Positions 46,473-59,100 of a stretch of DNA of 64,000 nucleotides are shown here, piece by piece. A program made the translations under genes and the position numbers. Each line of letters starts with the position of its first letter. Within the stretch, counting starts at the first letter, position 1. The DNA comes from Scilla litardierei. Its lineage: Eukaryota; Streptophyta; Magnoliopsida; Asparagales; Asparagaceae. The DNA lies in contig JAULAV010008634.1 in assembly GCA_030789695.1 (NCBI GenBank), positions 1-64,000 of the forward strand. Reading direction: 5' to 3'. The notes beneath the pieces are model-generated. The model made no database searches and was not told the origin of the DNA. It worked only from the letters and a program-made list of their open reading frames with translations.

Positions 46473-48350
46473 ATGGAGAATGCAATTTTTCATATGGAGG
46501 GTGCTCTATCTCCATTTATAGAAGGAGATGAAAATGGAAAGGTATGAAATAAATGATATTTAATACTTTGTAAATGAAATTCATAAATGTATGTTAAGTG
46601 TTGATGGTAAATATAAATTGTAGGATGCTGTCTTGAGCAGTGTATGTAGCATTGGAACAGAGTGCAATATAGATATTATTGTGCAATTTACTATCACAAC
46701 CATATTTCGAAGTAGAGATGAACTATTACAATGGATAAATGACAGCGGTAGTGAAAATGGGCTGGTGACTGTGAAAAGGGCAACGAATATGACGACTATG
46801 GGTGGTAGGCTCCCACATATGTATTTTGCATGTGAAAGGAGTGGGATATATCGTGGCAACAATTTTAGTTGTGAGGAAAAGACGAAGAAGAAGACCAGAA
46901 GCAAGAAATGTGGTTTTCTGTTTTCTTTGAAGGTGAAGATGATTGGCAATAGGATGAATGGAATGTTACAGTCTTGTGTGGGGTGCATCACAACCCGCCT
47001 GCGACTTACCTCAAGGGACATTCATATGTGGGGATATTACAATGCTCGGGGATGGAAACATTGGTAGAACTGTCGCAAAGTCTTGCGAAGCCAAGAGAAA
47101 TTTTAAGAATATTGAAGAAACTAGATAAGTATAATGTTACAACGATTAAAACAATTTACAATGCCAGACAGAAGCTAAAGGTTGTGGAGATGGCAGGGCG
47201 ATCTCAAATGCAACAACTCATGAAGGGCTTGATAGAGAAGCAGTACACTGAATTTCATACATCTAATGCAAAGACATCATGTGTTAGGAATTTATTTTGG
47301 GCACATCTGACTTCAGTTGATATATTACATGCATTTCCTGATATTCTGATAATGGACTGCACATATAAGACAAACAGATACCAGCTTCCATTGTTTGAGA
47401 TTTTCGGCATGACATCGACTGAAATGACATTCAGTATCGCATTTTTTACTTGGAGGTTGAATGAGAAGATTGTTATACATGGGCATTGGATCAGTTGAGA
47501 TATTTGCTTTTGGATTCATGATGCCTAGAATAATTTTGACAGATAGAGAGCAAGCTCTTATTAATGCCATCACCAAAGTATTTACCTCTGCGAAGAATCA
47601 ATTATGTAAATGGCATATTTCAAGGAGTGTAGTGGCGAATTGCAAGAAATTTTTGAAGTCAAAGAAAATTGGGATGGATTCTTATCAAGCTGGTGTTTGT
47701 TGGTATTAGCACGTACGGAGGAGGAGTATGGGAAAAAAAACTCAGGGAATTTGAGAAAAAATTTATTGCTTCTCCACAGTCCATAAGATATGTGAATAAT
47801 TCATGGTTGGACAAGCACAAGGAGATGTTTGTTTCGGCTTGGACCGATACAAATGTGTATTTTGGGAATGTAACAACCAATAGAGCAGAGAGTTCGCATG
47901 TAAAGCTTAAAAACACTTGGAATCATCGGCATGCAATTTTGCAACATCATGGTCTATTATGCATTCTTTGCTAGAGCTACAGCAATACATAGATTAAGGC
48001 ATCTTTTGAGAAATCAAAGAGCTGCATGCTGCATGACATGAAGGGCCACTTATACAAGGAGTTGAATGGGTTTATGACTATACTGAAATGAAAACAATTG
48101 TGGATTAAGCAGCACAGTCTGAGACAAGTGGCATTGGAAGAAGCTAGACATTGTACCCATGAAGGAATTGATCGAAGAGGATGTGCTAATAAAGGAGGAG
48201 TTGGATCCGGTATACAAGAAATACAAAGCCCTGGATGGTTCTACTAAGAGGCAGATGCTAATAAAGCTGAAGGAGATATCCACCCCCAACGACCACTTTT
48301 CTTATCGAGCCATAGGTAAAGGTAAATGTGAGGGGGAGGCCAAAAAATAA
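46473..48350 (+). pseudogene. MULE transposase (MURA/FAR1-like), broken
   Basis: A possible first exon, MENAIFHMEGALSPF (46,473-46,541), is followed by a GT...AG intron of 82 bp (46,542-46,623) that keeps the frame. Exon 2 carries the zinc-binding N-terminal domain (FRSRDELLQWINDSG; YFACERSGIYR; KKCGFLFSLK; CGVHHNPPATYLKGHSY), then RPREIL-like KPREILRILKKLD and AGRSQMQQLMKGL. The transposase core follows: LIMDCTYKTNRY (first Asp, about 47,355), IILTDREQAL (second Asp, 47,541), CKWHI, and TTNRAESSHVKLK (Glu, about 47,887). DDE residues are therefore present. Frame changes near 46,974, 47,450 and 47,700 and stops near 47,470 and 48,090 inactivate it. The end KELIEEDVLIKEELDPVYKK leads toward the OTU domain. 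Confidence 0.92.
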
Positions 48351-48539
48351 AAAGAAGGAGCATATGAATACATCCACCGGGAGGGAGCCTTCTCACTTTG
48401 AGCATGTATTATCTGCTAAAGGTACTTGCCCTACTCCTTGCAAAAGGCTCTTCGTCCAAAGTTTCCTTGGCAAAACCACCACGTCGAGAGAAGGAAAAGG
48501 TGTACCGGTCCCATTCAGCTTCATCATCATCACCATTCA

Positions 48540-49133
48540 TTGATAACTTTCCAGAAGGTATCAGACCATATGTACAACTTGTCAAGAATGTCAAGGCCGA
48601 TGGCAACTGTGGGTACAGGGCAGTTGCAGGTCTACTTGGCACAGGGGGATAGGACAACTAGAGGAAGGTGAGAATGGATTTGAGGATAGAGTTGAATAAA
48701 TATGATGACAAGTACATCAGAATTCTTAGTGTCGAAGAGGTAGCACATCATGATGCGGCATTGTCATCTATGGATGATTACCTCCCGTACAGTTGTTTGA
48801 TGACCAAGCCAGATATTGGTTATATTGTTATAACAGCGTGTTGCATTATCTATTCAACAAAACGTGTCTTACATTTCTTTCCGCTTAGGTCGGGAGCCCG
48901 TGCCATTACCTCTCTGGCGCCATATCATTAGAGGGTACGTTAATGATAATCACTTTGTCGAGGTATATCTTATGGATGGAAGCCCTATACGACCAGTTGC
49001 GTCATGTTGGGAACAAAACCATCACCCCCAGGCAAACGGATGTGATGCGTATGGAAACAGTGTGAAGAAATTCAAGGATATAGTCAGCAAAGATATGGCT
49101 ATAAGAGATATAATCGTTATTGAAGATAATTGA
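48540..49133 (+). pseudogene. OTU-type cysteine protease domain of the MULE
   Basis: This reads FPEGIRPYVQLVKNVKADGN, CGYRAVAGLLG, then VRMDLRIELNKYDDKY, TKPDIGYIV, FFPLR and YVNDNHFVEVYLMDGSPI. The DGNC motif carries the OTU catalytic Asp and Cys (48,599-48,610), and NDNHFVEV carries the His (48,951-48,953), so the triad is recognisable. Frame changes occur near 48,645 and 48,885. OTU enzymes remove ubiquitin. Fusions of MULE transposase and OTU-like domains are, as I recall, known in plant genomes. Here the domain follows the transposase by about 200 bp in the same direction, most likely one original gene. Confidence 0.88.
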
Positions 49134-52100
49134 AGGGTATGCACATATTAAAAATCAATTCATCCTTTGTCTCCCTGCAATTTTCATGTTTATTCATACA
49201 AGGCATCACTGCATTTTCTTATCTATAATACTGCTTGTATGTTCAGGCATGTGTGCATCCACATGTGCACTTTTCACTTGATATGGATTTTGTTCCCAAG
49301 AAGTATTATACCTAAGAATTCTCTTAGCTATAATTATCAAATCGTGCAGCAATGTTGTGTCGGAAACGTGTCTGATACGCGTGTCATACATACATGTCTT
49401 ATTTGTTTAGAAATTGTGGCATGTGGAATAACGATATTCATGAAATATATCTAGGAATATAGATGCCTCTAAGTGATTGCATGTCAGGACACATATTTAA
49501 GTTATAGGTAACAGCAATTACATGTATAAATGAATGTAGTGTTTGGTATTCTATGTTTATATATGTATGAATAATATATATGATTTTTCATGAAGTAGAA
49601 AGGAACGGACGAAGATATCATTTTCATGTTCACCCCATTTAGTAACTGTTTCTAGATTATTTTCTTACTCTTTTACATTCTTGCTTCGCCACTTTTGACC
49701 ATTCATTCTTTGCCGCTTTTGACCATTCATTCTACTGAAATTTGTGTACCAATGATGCTGATTTAGCATATCATGTACTATTCTTTTTCTTTTTGCATGT
49801 TCCTAGCATCGTCAAGGTTTAACTAACCCCTTCATGTCTTTTCCTGGAAAATTTTGGAGGTTTGGAAATTTCCTGTCTTCCCATCATGTTGTTGTATTCT
49901 TCAAGCCTGCTTATTTTGTGCCCAAGTTGCGACTCTTCTGTATAATTTGCATGCAAGTCAGAATCTATACCATAAGCTTGTTTCTTTGTTTTGGTTGCAG
50001 AACCATGATTTTTACAACTTTATCAATACATTTACTAAAATAGTCAGAATCTATACTCTTATAGGTGCAGCCCTTTCACACAAGTGGTCGTATGGGCTTT
50101 GTATTTGTGGAGGAAGTTTGGGCACTTGTAAGTTATTCCATTCATTCATCTTTGTATTAGCGCATCCCAATATGCAAACAGACAAAATATTACACCGTCA
50201 ATCTTGATAGAACAAGGAAACACATTAATACACGTAGTCATGTAAAACAATTGTCATTCAAATGAATAGGGATTTGATCGTCACTTGCAAATGTTAGATG
50301 ATCTATGTTTTTAAGTAATCTAGGAATATTACAGCACTAAGATTGCATGCAACTTGATTTGTGGTGAAATATGGAAAAAATTGTTATTGACTATCATTTT
50401 ATGATTGAGTTTGCATGACATTTTATGATTGCAATTTGCATGCAACTTGTATTTTTTTATTTTAATTTTTTTTAAATTAACATGTGGATTTAATTATGTG
50501 GTATTGATCTATTATGTGGAATGGTAGTCATATTATGTGCTATATGTTTCAGGATTTTTCAGGATTTTCCTATAAGCAAGCATGCCCAGTTTATCTGATT
50601 CAGTTGCATAGCCCCAACCCTTCATAATATGACTTCATACATGTGTAATTGAAGAATATACAGCAGTCATATGTAATATATATTTTCTTTCACAAGAAGA
50701 AGAGGTAGAACGATATTGTCAAAAATCACTAATATGAAAGATCATTAATCTATACATGGCATATGTTGTTAAGTTTAGAGCTTGTTGGGGTTTTAATGTT
50801 CTTTCAATAGCCATGACATCTATAAATTTCGGGCGATTCTCATTTTCTGCGCTATTCTGCATGCAGATTCATTACTCCAAGCAAGGGCCAAGGTGGAATA
50901 CGTTCCTGGCATATGTTGGGCCTGTGTTTCTTGATTTTCAGGGATACTTAGAATATATGAATGTGATGTATTAATGGATTTTTTATCAGAAAGATAGTCA
51001 GCTAGTTGAAATGTTCGATACTCTTCATATAATTTAGCAACACTCTAAATTCTTCATTGTGTTCTTTCATCCATGAGAAAAAACATGCATGTCATCTATA
51101 CTATAATTTTTGAGAAATTGCCATAGCCAGTCATAATGTCTTAGTTTCATTATTATTATTTTATTTTGACAGTTTCTTAAATTGTCAGAACACAAGGATT
51201 TTGCATGTTGTCTGGACCCTTTTTCATCAGTATGCTAATTGTGGATGCATATATTCTGTTTTGTTTTCCTAGCGAACATTCTAAATGGTCAGCCCTATGT
51301 GGATTGTTTTTGGAGTCTAGTAATCTCCATGATTTCCACTGGGATTTTTCTCAACAACAAAAACACACACAATTTGTAGACAACAATTATGGTATAATCT
51401 CACAGTGCAGATAACAGAACATTGTAAAGCTTTCTATTAAGTGCTAACATGTTTAGAATCATGAAACAGGTATAGAAAAGGTAGAATTCCTCATGGTGCA
51501 AGATGTGAGAGGATTTAAGATACATATGCCATTATATGAAAGGCCACCCGAAGACTCAGGCCCACCTAGCAGCCTCAACTGGAAGCATACATGGCATACA
51601 TATGGATGGTACAAGATTTTATAAGGGATTGTACAAGGGATTTTACCTGGAAACAAATGACCATGGGATTGTACAAGATTTTCTGGAAGGAAATATTTGT
51701 TGGGTTTTCTTGTAGTAACAATTTGAGTTAGATTTCAATATCTCTTTGTATTTTTTTGGATGCATAGTTGTTAGGGTTTTTTGGAATATCATACAATTGA
51801 TGTTTTGTACACGGATGTTAGTGACATCCTTGCGAAATGAAATTGTTGAAGAATTTCGTAAGATATTGTTGAAGAATTTGATGAATTTGTAAGAATCTGT
51901 CATATTGAGGAATGGATAAGAAGAATATGTTGCAGAATCGGTTATTTTTTTCTCAGAACTATATGAATATTGTTTAACTTGAAAATCATTCAGAGTATGT
52001 CCCGATGGATAATGGAACAATTGTTATAGGAAGAACACAACTGCTACATATCTTAACAATTGTTACAGATCTCAACAATTGTTATACAAAGAACACATAA

Positions 52101-52630
52101 ACTTGCTCTTCTTTGTGCTGGATATGATAAACTCTCATTGACAATCACATAAACTTGTTCTCTTTTTTGTTGTATGTCCCACATGTATCATGCATCTCAG
52201 CTTCCAGATTTGAGCTCTGCTGATATGTCCCAAGCATGAAACCAAGCTGCAAATGCATTAAAAAGCATATATCAGTTTACTTGAAGCCTGAAACATGAAA
52301 TGAGAAAAAAATCTGAATGTTGGATATATTGGAAATGAAGCAAGCTTTAAAAATATGAAATTGCTTACAAATTGATCCTGAAGCATGACACCAAAAAAAT
52401 CTCAATAAGGGACATAAATATACATGAAGCCTGAAACCTGAAACCTACAAAATTCTGAACATATACCTGAAGCCTGAAACTGATTATAGTTTATTCATTT
52501 TGGAACCACCGGCAAATTTTGGTGTGTGGACACCGCTATTCTAACTTCGGAAATTGGAACTGCCATCGAAGTTTAATCACATAATGCCGTGGATGTTCAA
52601 CATCATTATGAATGCAAATGTCTATGTGCC
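49134..52630. other. Unassigned AT-rich interior of the MULE
   Basis: There is no clear gene. Several short stretches sit after AG-ending pyrimidine tracts and look exon-like: AACCATGATTTTTACAAC after TTGGTTGCAG (about 50,000), and ATTCATTACTCCAAGCAAGG after CTGCATGCAG (about 50,867), which reads IHYSKQGPRWNTFLAYVGP. They could be captured host exons or chance. Homology unknown. Confidence 0.35.
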
Positions 52631-52639
52631 ATCTTCCAA

Positions 52640-53069
52640 CTCAATAGCACAGTACATGCAAATGTCCAACTTGTTGGGATTGAGCAAATAACAGCCCAAC
52701 ATCTGCTACCCTCCCTGATTTTGCAAAGAAATCTATTACAATATCACGGAATTGGGAAGGAGCAAGTCACCTCTTACGAATCTCCTACAGAAGACCACAT
52801 GCTCTGTCCAAGTCACCTACTTCACACAATCCAATGATTAAAGTCTCAAAAGTGAATGCATCTGGCCTTGATTTCATCTCGGGCTTCATTCCTGCCTTCA
52901 GCTCTTTCTCCTCTGTGGTTGAGAAGGGCACGGAGCTCTGCGGAGGAGGCGTCGGAGGAGAAAGTCCAGAGGCGGAGGAAGTCGTCGAAGGAGGCGAGGA
53001 AGCTAGAGGTGGAGTTGGGCTGGAACATGAAGTCTGTGCACCCATTGAAAATGTCTGTAAACTCAGCAA
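52640..53069 (-). pseudogene. PPR (pentatricopeptide repeat) gene fragment captured in the MULE
   Basis: The minus strand reads RPDAFTFETLIIGLCEVGDL and then DRACGLL, a clear P-class PPR motif (PDxxTYNxLIxGLCKxGxLDxAxxL). It continues after a frame break with IDFFAKSGRVADVGLLFAQ. Upstream is a Ser/Pro/Thr-rich stretch (SSPTPPLASSPPSTTSSASG) like the low-complexity N-terminal part of an organelle-targeted PPR protein. Only about 430 bp is present, 50 bp from the right TIR and opposite to the transposase. This looks like a host fragment acquired in Pack-MULE fashion. It is not functional. Confidence 0.72.
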
Positions 53070-53119
53070 TTCTAAGGGCTTTTGGGGGGTTTTAAAAAGA
53101 TCTATTAAAGGGTAAGTTT

Positions 53120-53186
53120 GGCATTTTTTGAAAAATTAAGTGGTAAGTAAATTTAGCAAAAAAAGTATGTCCCGATTGCAATTCCC
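53120..53186 (-). repeat. MULE right terminal inverted repeat
   Basis: The reverse complement starts GGGAATTGCAATCGGGACAT and passes through TTTGCTAAATTTACTTACCA and CTTAATTTTTCAAAAAATG, pairing with 44,812-44,878. It is followed by the proposed target copy ATCAGAAAA. Confidence 0.82.
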
Positions 53187-56100
53187 ATCAGAAAAATCCA
53201 CAAAAATGTCCGTTGGAACCAGGAGATCACCATCTTCATTTGAGATTTAAGAGAAGACAAAAATAAGGCCAAAAAATCAAATGATTTAATAAAAGATACA
53301 TATCTTCCAGAAAATGTAGAAAATAGCTTCGAGGTCAGAAAAATCCGTAAAAATGTCCGTTTGAACCGAAAGATCGCCATCTTCAGCTAAAAATAAAAGA
53401 TGACAAAATTAGGCAAAAATCATATCATTTAATAAAAGATACTTTTTTCCGTAAAATATAGAAAAATAAGCCCAAGCTCAGAAAAATCTGCAAAAATGTC
53501 TATTGGAACTGAGAGATGGCCATATTCAGCCAAAAAATAGAAGACAAAATTAGGCCAAAAAATCATATCATATAATAAAATGATCCATAAATTCCATAAA
53601 ATGTAGAAAAATAGCCCCAAGATCAGAAAAATCCACAAAAAATCTGTTTGAACCGGGAGATGGCCAAATTCAACCGAAAAATAAGAGAAGACAAAATTAG
53701 GCTATAAAATCATATCATTTAATAAAAGGTACATATCTTACATAAAAATGTAGAAAATAACCCGAAACTCAGAAAAATCTGCTCAAAATGTCCGTGGGAA
53801 CTGGGAAATTGCCATATTCAACTAAAAAATAGAACATAAAATTAGGCCAAGTAATAATATCACTTAATAAAAAGGACCATATCTGCCAAAAAATGTAGGA
53901 AAATTGTCCTAAGCTAAGAAAAATCAGCAAAAATGTCCGTTGGAACTGGTAGATCACCATCGTCAACTGGCAAAATAAGAGAAGACAAACTTAGGCTATA
54001 AAAATTATACCATTTAATAAAAAGATACATATCTTCCATAAGAGGTAGAAAATAACACCGAGCTCAGAAAAATCAGCAAAAATGTCTGTTGGAACTGGGA
54101 GATCGCCATCTTCAACTGAAAAATAAGAGAAGACAAAATTAGGCCAAAAATCCTATCATTAATAAGAAGATCAATATCTTCCAGAAAATTTAGAAAATAT
54201 CTCCGAGGTTAGATAAATCTGCAAATATGTATGTTCAAACCGGTAGATCGCCATCTTCAACTAAAAAATAAAAGAATGCAACATTGGGTCAAAAATCAAA
54301 TCTTTAATAAAAAGATACATAACTTTTTGAAAATGTAGAAAAATATCCCCAAATTCAGAAAAATTAGCAAAAAATGTCCGTTGGAACCAGGAGATCGTCA
54401 TTTTCAACTGAAAAATAAGGGAAGACAAAATTAGGCTATAAAAATCATATCATTTAATATAAGATCCAAATCTTACTGAAAATGTAGAAAATAGCCCGGA
54501 CCTCAAAAAAATCAGCATAAATGTCCGTTGGAACTAAGAGATCGCCATCTTCAACTGAAAAAAGAGCAGACAAAATAAGGCCAAAAAGTCATAACATTTA
54601 ATAAAAAGGAACATATTTTCCAGAAAATGTAGAAAAATATCCCCAAGCTAAGAAAAATCCGCAAAAATGTGCATTTGAACCGGGTGATCGCCATTTTCAA
54701 CTGAAAAATATAAGAGAAGTGAAACGTAGGCTATAAAAACATTTAATTTAATAAAAAGATCATCTTTCAAAAATGTAGAAAATAGCACCGAGCTCATAAA
54801 AATATTCAAAAATGTCCGTTGGAACTGGGTGATCGCCATCTTCAATTGAAAATTAAGAGTTGACAAACTCAGGACAAAAATCATATAATTTAATAAAAAG
54901 ACACATATCTTCCAGAAAATTTAGAAAATAACCCCAAGGTCAGAATAATCTGTAAAAATGTCCGTTAGAATTAGGAGATGCCATCTTCAACTTAAAAATA
55001 AGAGAAGCCAAAATTAGGCAAAAAAATCATATCAATTAATAAAAAGACCCATAACTTCCCGAAAATGTATAAAAATAGCACCGATCTCAGAAAAATCTGC
55101 AAAAATATCCGTTGGAATCGGAAGATCGCCATCTTCAACAGAAAAATAAGAAAAGGGAAAATTAGGTAATAAAAATCATATCATTTAATATAAAGATTCA
55201 TATCTGACAGAAAATGTAGAAAATAGCCTAGAGCTCAGAAAAATCCCTAAAATGTCCATTGGAACCGGGAGATCGCCATCTTCAAGTGAAAAATAAGAGA
55301 AGACAAATTTAGGCCAAAAATCATATCATTCAATAAAAAGATCCATACATTCCAGAAAATTTAGAAAATAGCCTTGAGGTCAGAAAAATCCACAAAAATG
55401 TCTGTTGGAACAGGGAGATCGCCATCTTCTGCTAAAAATAAGAGACGACAAACTTAGTCTATAAAAATCATATCATTTCATAAAAGATCCAATTCTTCAA
55501 TGAACTTTAAAAATAGTTCCGAGGTGAGAAAAATCCACAAAAATGTCCGTTGGAATCGGGAGATCGCCATGTTCAACTGAAAAATAAAAGAAGACAAATT
55601 AGGGTAAAAATCAGATCATTTAACATAAAGATTCATAAATTACAGAAAATTTAGAAAATAGCTCAGAGCTCAGAAAAATCCCTAAAAATGTCTGTTGGAA
55701 CCAGAAGATCGCCATCTTCAACGAAAAAAATAAAAGATAACAATATTATGCCAAAAATCATATTATTTAATAAAAAGATCCTTAACTTCCCGCAAATGTA
55801 GAAAATAGCACCGATTGCAGAAAAATCCGCAAAAATGCCCGTTGGAATCGGAAGATCGCCCTTTTCAACTTAAAAAATAAGAGAAGACAAAATTAAGTTA
55901 TAAAAATCATATCATTTAATATAAAGATTCATATCATGCAGAAAATGTAGAATATAACTCGAAGCACAGAAAAATATGCAAAAATGTCCGTTGGAACCAG
56001 GTGATCGACATCTTCAATTGAAAAATAAGAGAAGACAAAATTAGGCCAAAAATCATATCATTTAATAAAAAGATCCATATCTTCCAGAAAATTTAGAAAA

Positions 56101-59100
56101 TAGTCTCGTGGTCCGAAATATATGTAAAAATATCTGTTGGAACCGGAAGATCGCCATCTTCAATTGAAAAATAAGAGAAGACAAACTTAGTCTATAAAAA
56201 TCATACCATTTGATAAAAAGATGCATATTTTCAATGAACTTTTGAAAATAGTTCCGAGCTGAGAAAAATCCGCATAAATGTCTGTTGGAACCGGGAGATT
56301 GACATCTTCAACTAAAAAATAGAGAAGACAAAATTAAGTTAAAAATTATATCATTTATTATTAAAATTCATATTTTACAAAAAATTTAGAAAATCGCCCG
56401 GAGCATAGAAAAATCCATAAAGACGACAAAATTAGATAGCCATCTTCAATGGAAAAATGCCCTGTGGGAACTGGGAGATAGCCATCTTCAACGAAAAATA
56501 AGAGAGAACAAAATTAGACCAATAAGTCATGTCATTTAATAAAAATGACCATAACTTCCCGAATATATATAAAAATAGCGTCGAGCTCTGAAAAGTTTGC
56601 AAAAATGCCCGTTGGACCTGGGAGATCGCCATGTTCAACTGAAAAATAAGAGAAAAATTAGGCTATAAAAATCATATCAATTAATATAAATATTCATATC
56701 TTATAGAAAATGTAAAAAATAGCCCGGAGCTAAGAAAAATCCGCGCAAATGTTCGTTGAAACCGGAAGATCGTCATTTTTAACAAAAAAGAGAAGTCAAA
56801 ATTAGGCTAAGAATCAAATCATTTAATAAAAGATTCATAACTTCCAGAAAATGTAAAAATAATACCGAGCTAAAAAAATCCTCACAAATGTCCGTTGGAA
56901 TCAAGAGATCGCCATCTTCAGCTGAAAAATTAGAGAAGACAAATTTTTGCCAAAAATGATATCATTTAATAAAAAGATCCATATCTTCCTGAAAAGTCAG
57001 AAAATAGGTCCGAGCTCAGAAAAATCAGCAAAAATTTCCGTTGGAACAGGGACAAAAAATAAGAGAAGATAAACTAATGCCAAAAATCATATGATATAAT
57101 AAAATGATTCGTATATTCTAGAAAATGCAAAAAATAGCTCCGAGCTGAGTAAAATCTGTAAAAAATCTATTGGAGCAAAGAGAGCGCCATCTTTAATTTA
57201 AAAATAAGAGAAGACAAAATTATACCAAAAATCATATCATTTATTAAAAAGATCCATATCTTACCGAAAATACCGAGAGATCATCAATAACTGAAAAATA
57301 AGGGAAAATAAAATTAGGCTATAAAATCATATCGTTAAATATAAAGATTCCTCAGAAAAATCTGCAATAAATGTCTGTTGGAACCGAGAGATCGCCATCT
57401 TCATCTGAAATATAAGAGAAGACAAAATTAGGCCAAAAAATCAAATGATTTAATAAAAAGATCTATATCTTCCAGAAAATGTACTCAAGGTCAAAAAAAT
57501 CCATGTCCGTTGGAACTGGGAGATCGCTATCTTCAGCAAAAAAATAAGAGAAGACAAAATTTGGCCAAAAATCATTTCATTTAATTTATGATCATTATCT
57601 TCCATAAAATGAAGAAATAGTCTCTAGCTCAAAAAAATACGCAAAAATGTCCGTTGGAACATGGAGATCGCCATCTTCAACTGAAAAATAAGAGAAGCGT
57701 GATATCATTTAATAAAAGATCCACATCTTGCAAAAATACAAAAAATAGCTTCGAGCTAAGTAAAATCCGTAAAAATATCTGTTTGAACCGGGAGTTGCCC
57801 ATCTTCAAATGAAAAATAAGAGAAGACAAAATTAGGCTATAAAATCATATCATTTAATATAAAGATTCATATCTTACAGAAAATGTAGAAAATAGACCGG
57901 AGCTTAGAAAAATCAGTAAAAATGTCCCTTGGAACCGGGAGATCGCCATCTTCATCTGAAATATAATAGAAGAAAAAATTATGGCAAACAATCAAATAAT
58001 TTAATAAAAAGATACATATCTTTCAGAAAATGTAGAAAATAGTCCCAAGCTTAGAAAAATCCGCAAAAATGTCCGTTTGAAGCTGGATATTACCATTTTC
58101 AACTGAAAAAAATAAGAAAAGACAAAATTAGGCTATAAAATCATATCATTTAATATAAATATTCATATCTTATAGAAAAGGTAGAAAATAGCTCAGAGCT
58201 CAGAAAAATCCGCCCTAATGTCCGTTGGAACTGAGAAATCGACATCTTCAACTTAAAAATGAGAAGACAAAATTAAGCCAAAAAATCATTACATTTAATA
58301 AAAAGGTACATATTTTCCAGAAAATGTAGAAAAATAGCCCTATGTTAAGAAAAAACAACAAAATGTGCATTGTAAACGGTAGATCACCATCTTCAACTAA
58401 ATAAATAAGAGAAGAGAAACATGGGCTATAAAAAAGAAATCATTTAATAAGAAGATCCATATCTTCCAAAAATGTAGAAAATAGCACCGGGCTCATAAAA
58501 ATCCGCAAAAATGTCTATTGGAACAGGCATCTGCCATCTTCAATTGAAGAATAAGAGAAGACAAACGTAGGCCAAAAATCATATAATTTTATAAATAGAT
58601 CCATATCTTCTAGAAAATTTAGAAAATAGCACAGAGGTCAGAATATTCCTTAAAAATATCTGTTAGACCCGGTAGATCACCATATTCAACTTAAAAAATA
58701 GAAGATAAAATTAGGCCAAAATATTATATCATTTAATAAAAATATACATAACTGAAAAATAAGAGAATTAAAAAATTGGTTATAATAATCATATTATTTA
58801 ATATAAAGATTCATATCTTACAGAAAATGAGGAATATAGCTCGAAGCTCAGAAAAATCCCTAAAAATGTCCATTGTGACCGGGAGATCGCTATCTTCAAC
58901 TGAAAAATAAGAGAAGACAAAATTAGGCCAAAAATCAAGTCATTTAATAAAAGATTCATATCTTCCAGAAAATTTAGAAAATACCCTCGAGGTCAAAAAA
59001 ATCTGCAAAAATGTCAGTTGGAACCGGGAGATTGACACTTCAATTGAAAAAAAGAGAAGACAAACTTAGTCTATAAAAATCATATATTATAATAAAATAT

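Larger units (their letters stand above)
44812..53186 (+). mobile_element. Full-length Mutator-like element (MULE), 8.4 kb, with OTU domain and PPR fragment
   Basis: The left end GGGAATTGC..TATTCGGACAGAC and the reverse complement of the right end GGGAATTGC..AATCGGGACATAC are degenerate TIRs. They align with small mismatches for about 65 bp, including CTTAATTTTT near 44,855. The flanks ATCAGCAAA (44,803-44,811) and ATCAGAAAA (53,187-53,195) agree at 8 of 9 positions, fitting the 9-bp target duplication of Mutator elements, although both lie in satellite where similar words recur. Inside are a CT-rich leader, a broken MURA-type transposase, an OTU-type protease domain, about 3.5 kb of unassigned AT-rich DNA and a PPR-gene fragment. 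Confidence 0.88.

Noticed and set aside
46581..47021. Minus-strand open frame of 151 codons over the transposase.
   Set aside because: It is the antisense shadow of the MULE transposase exon, which has clear family motifs on the plus strand.
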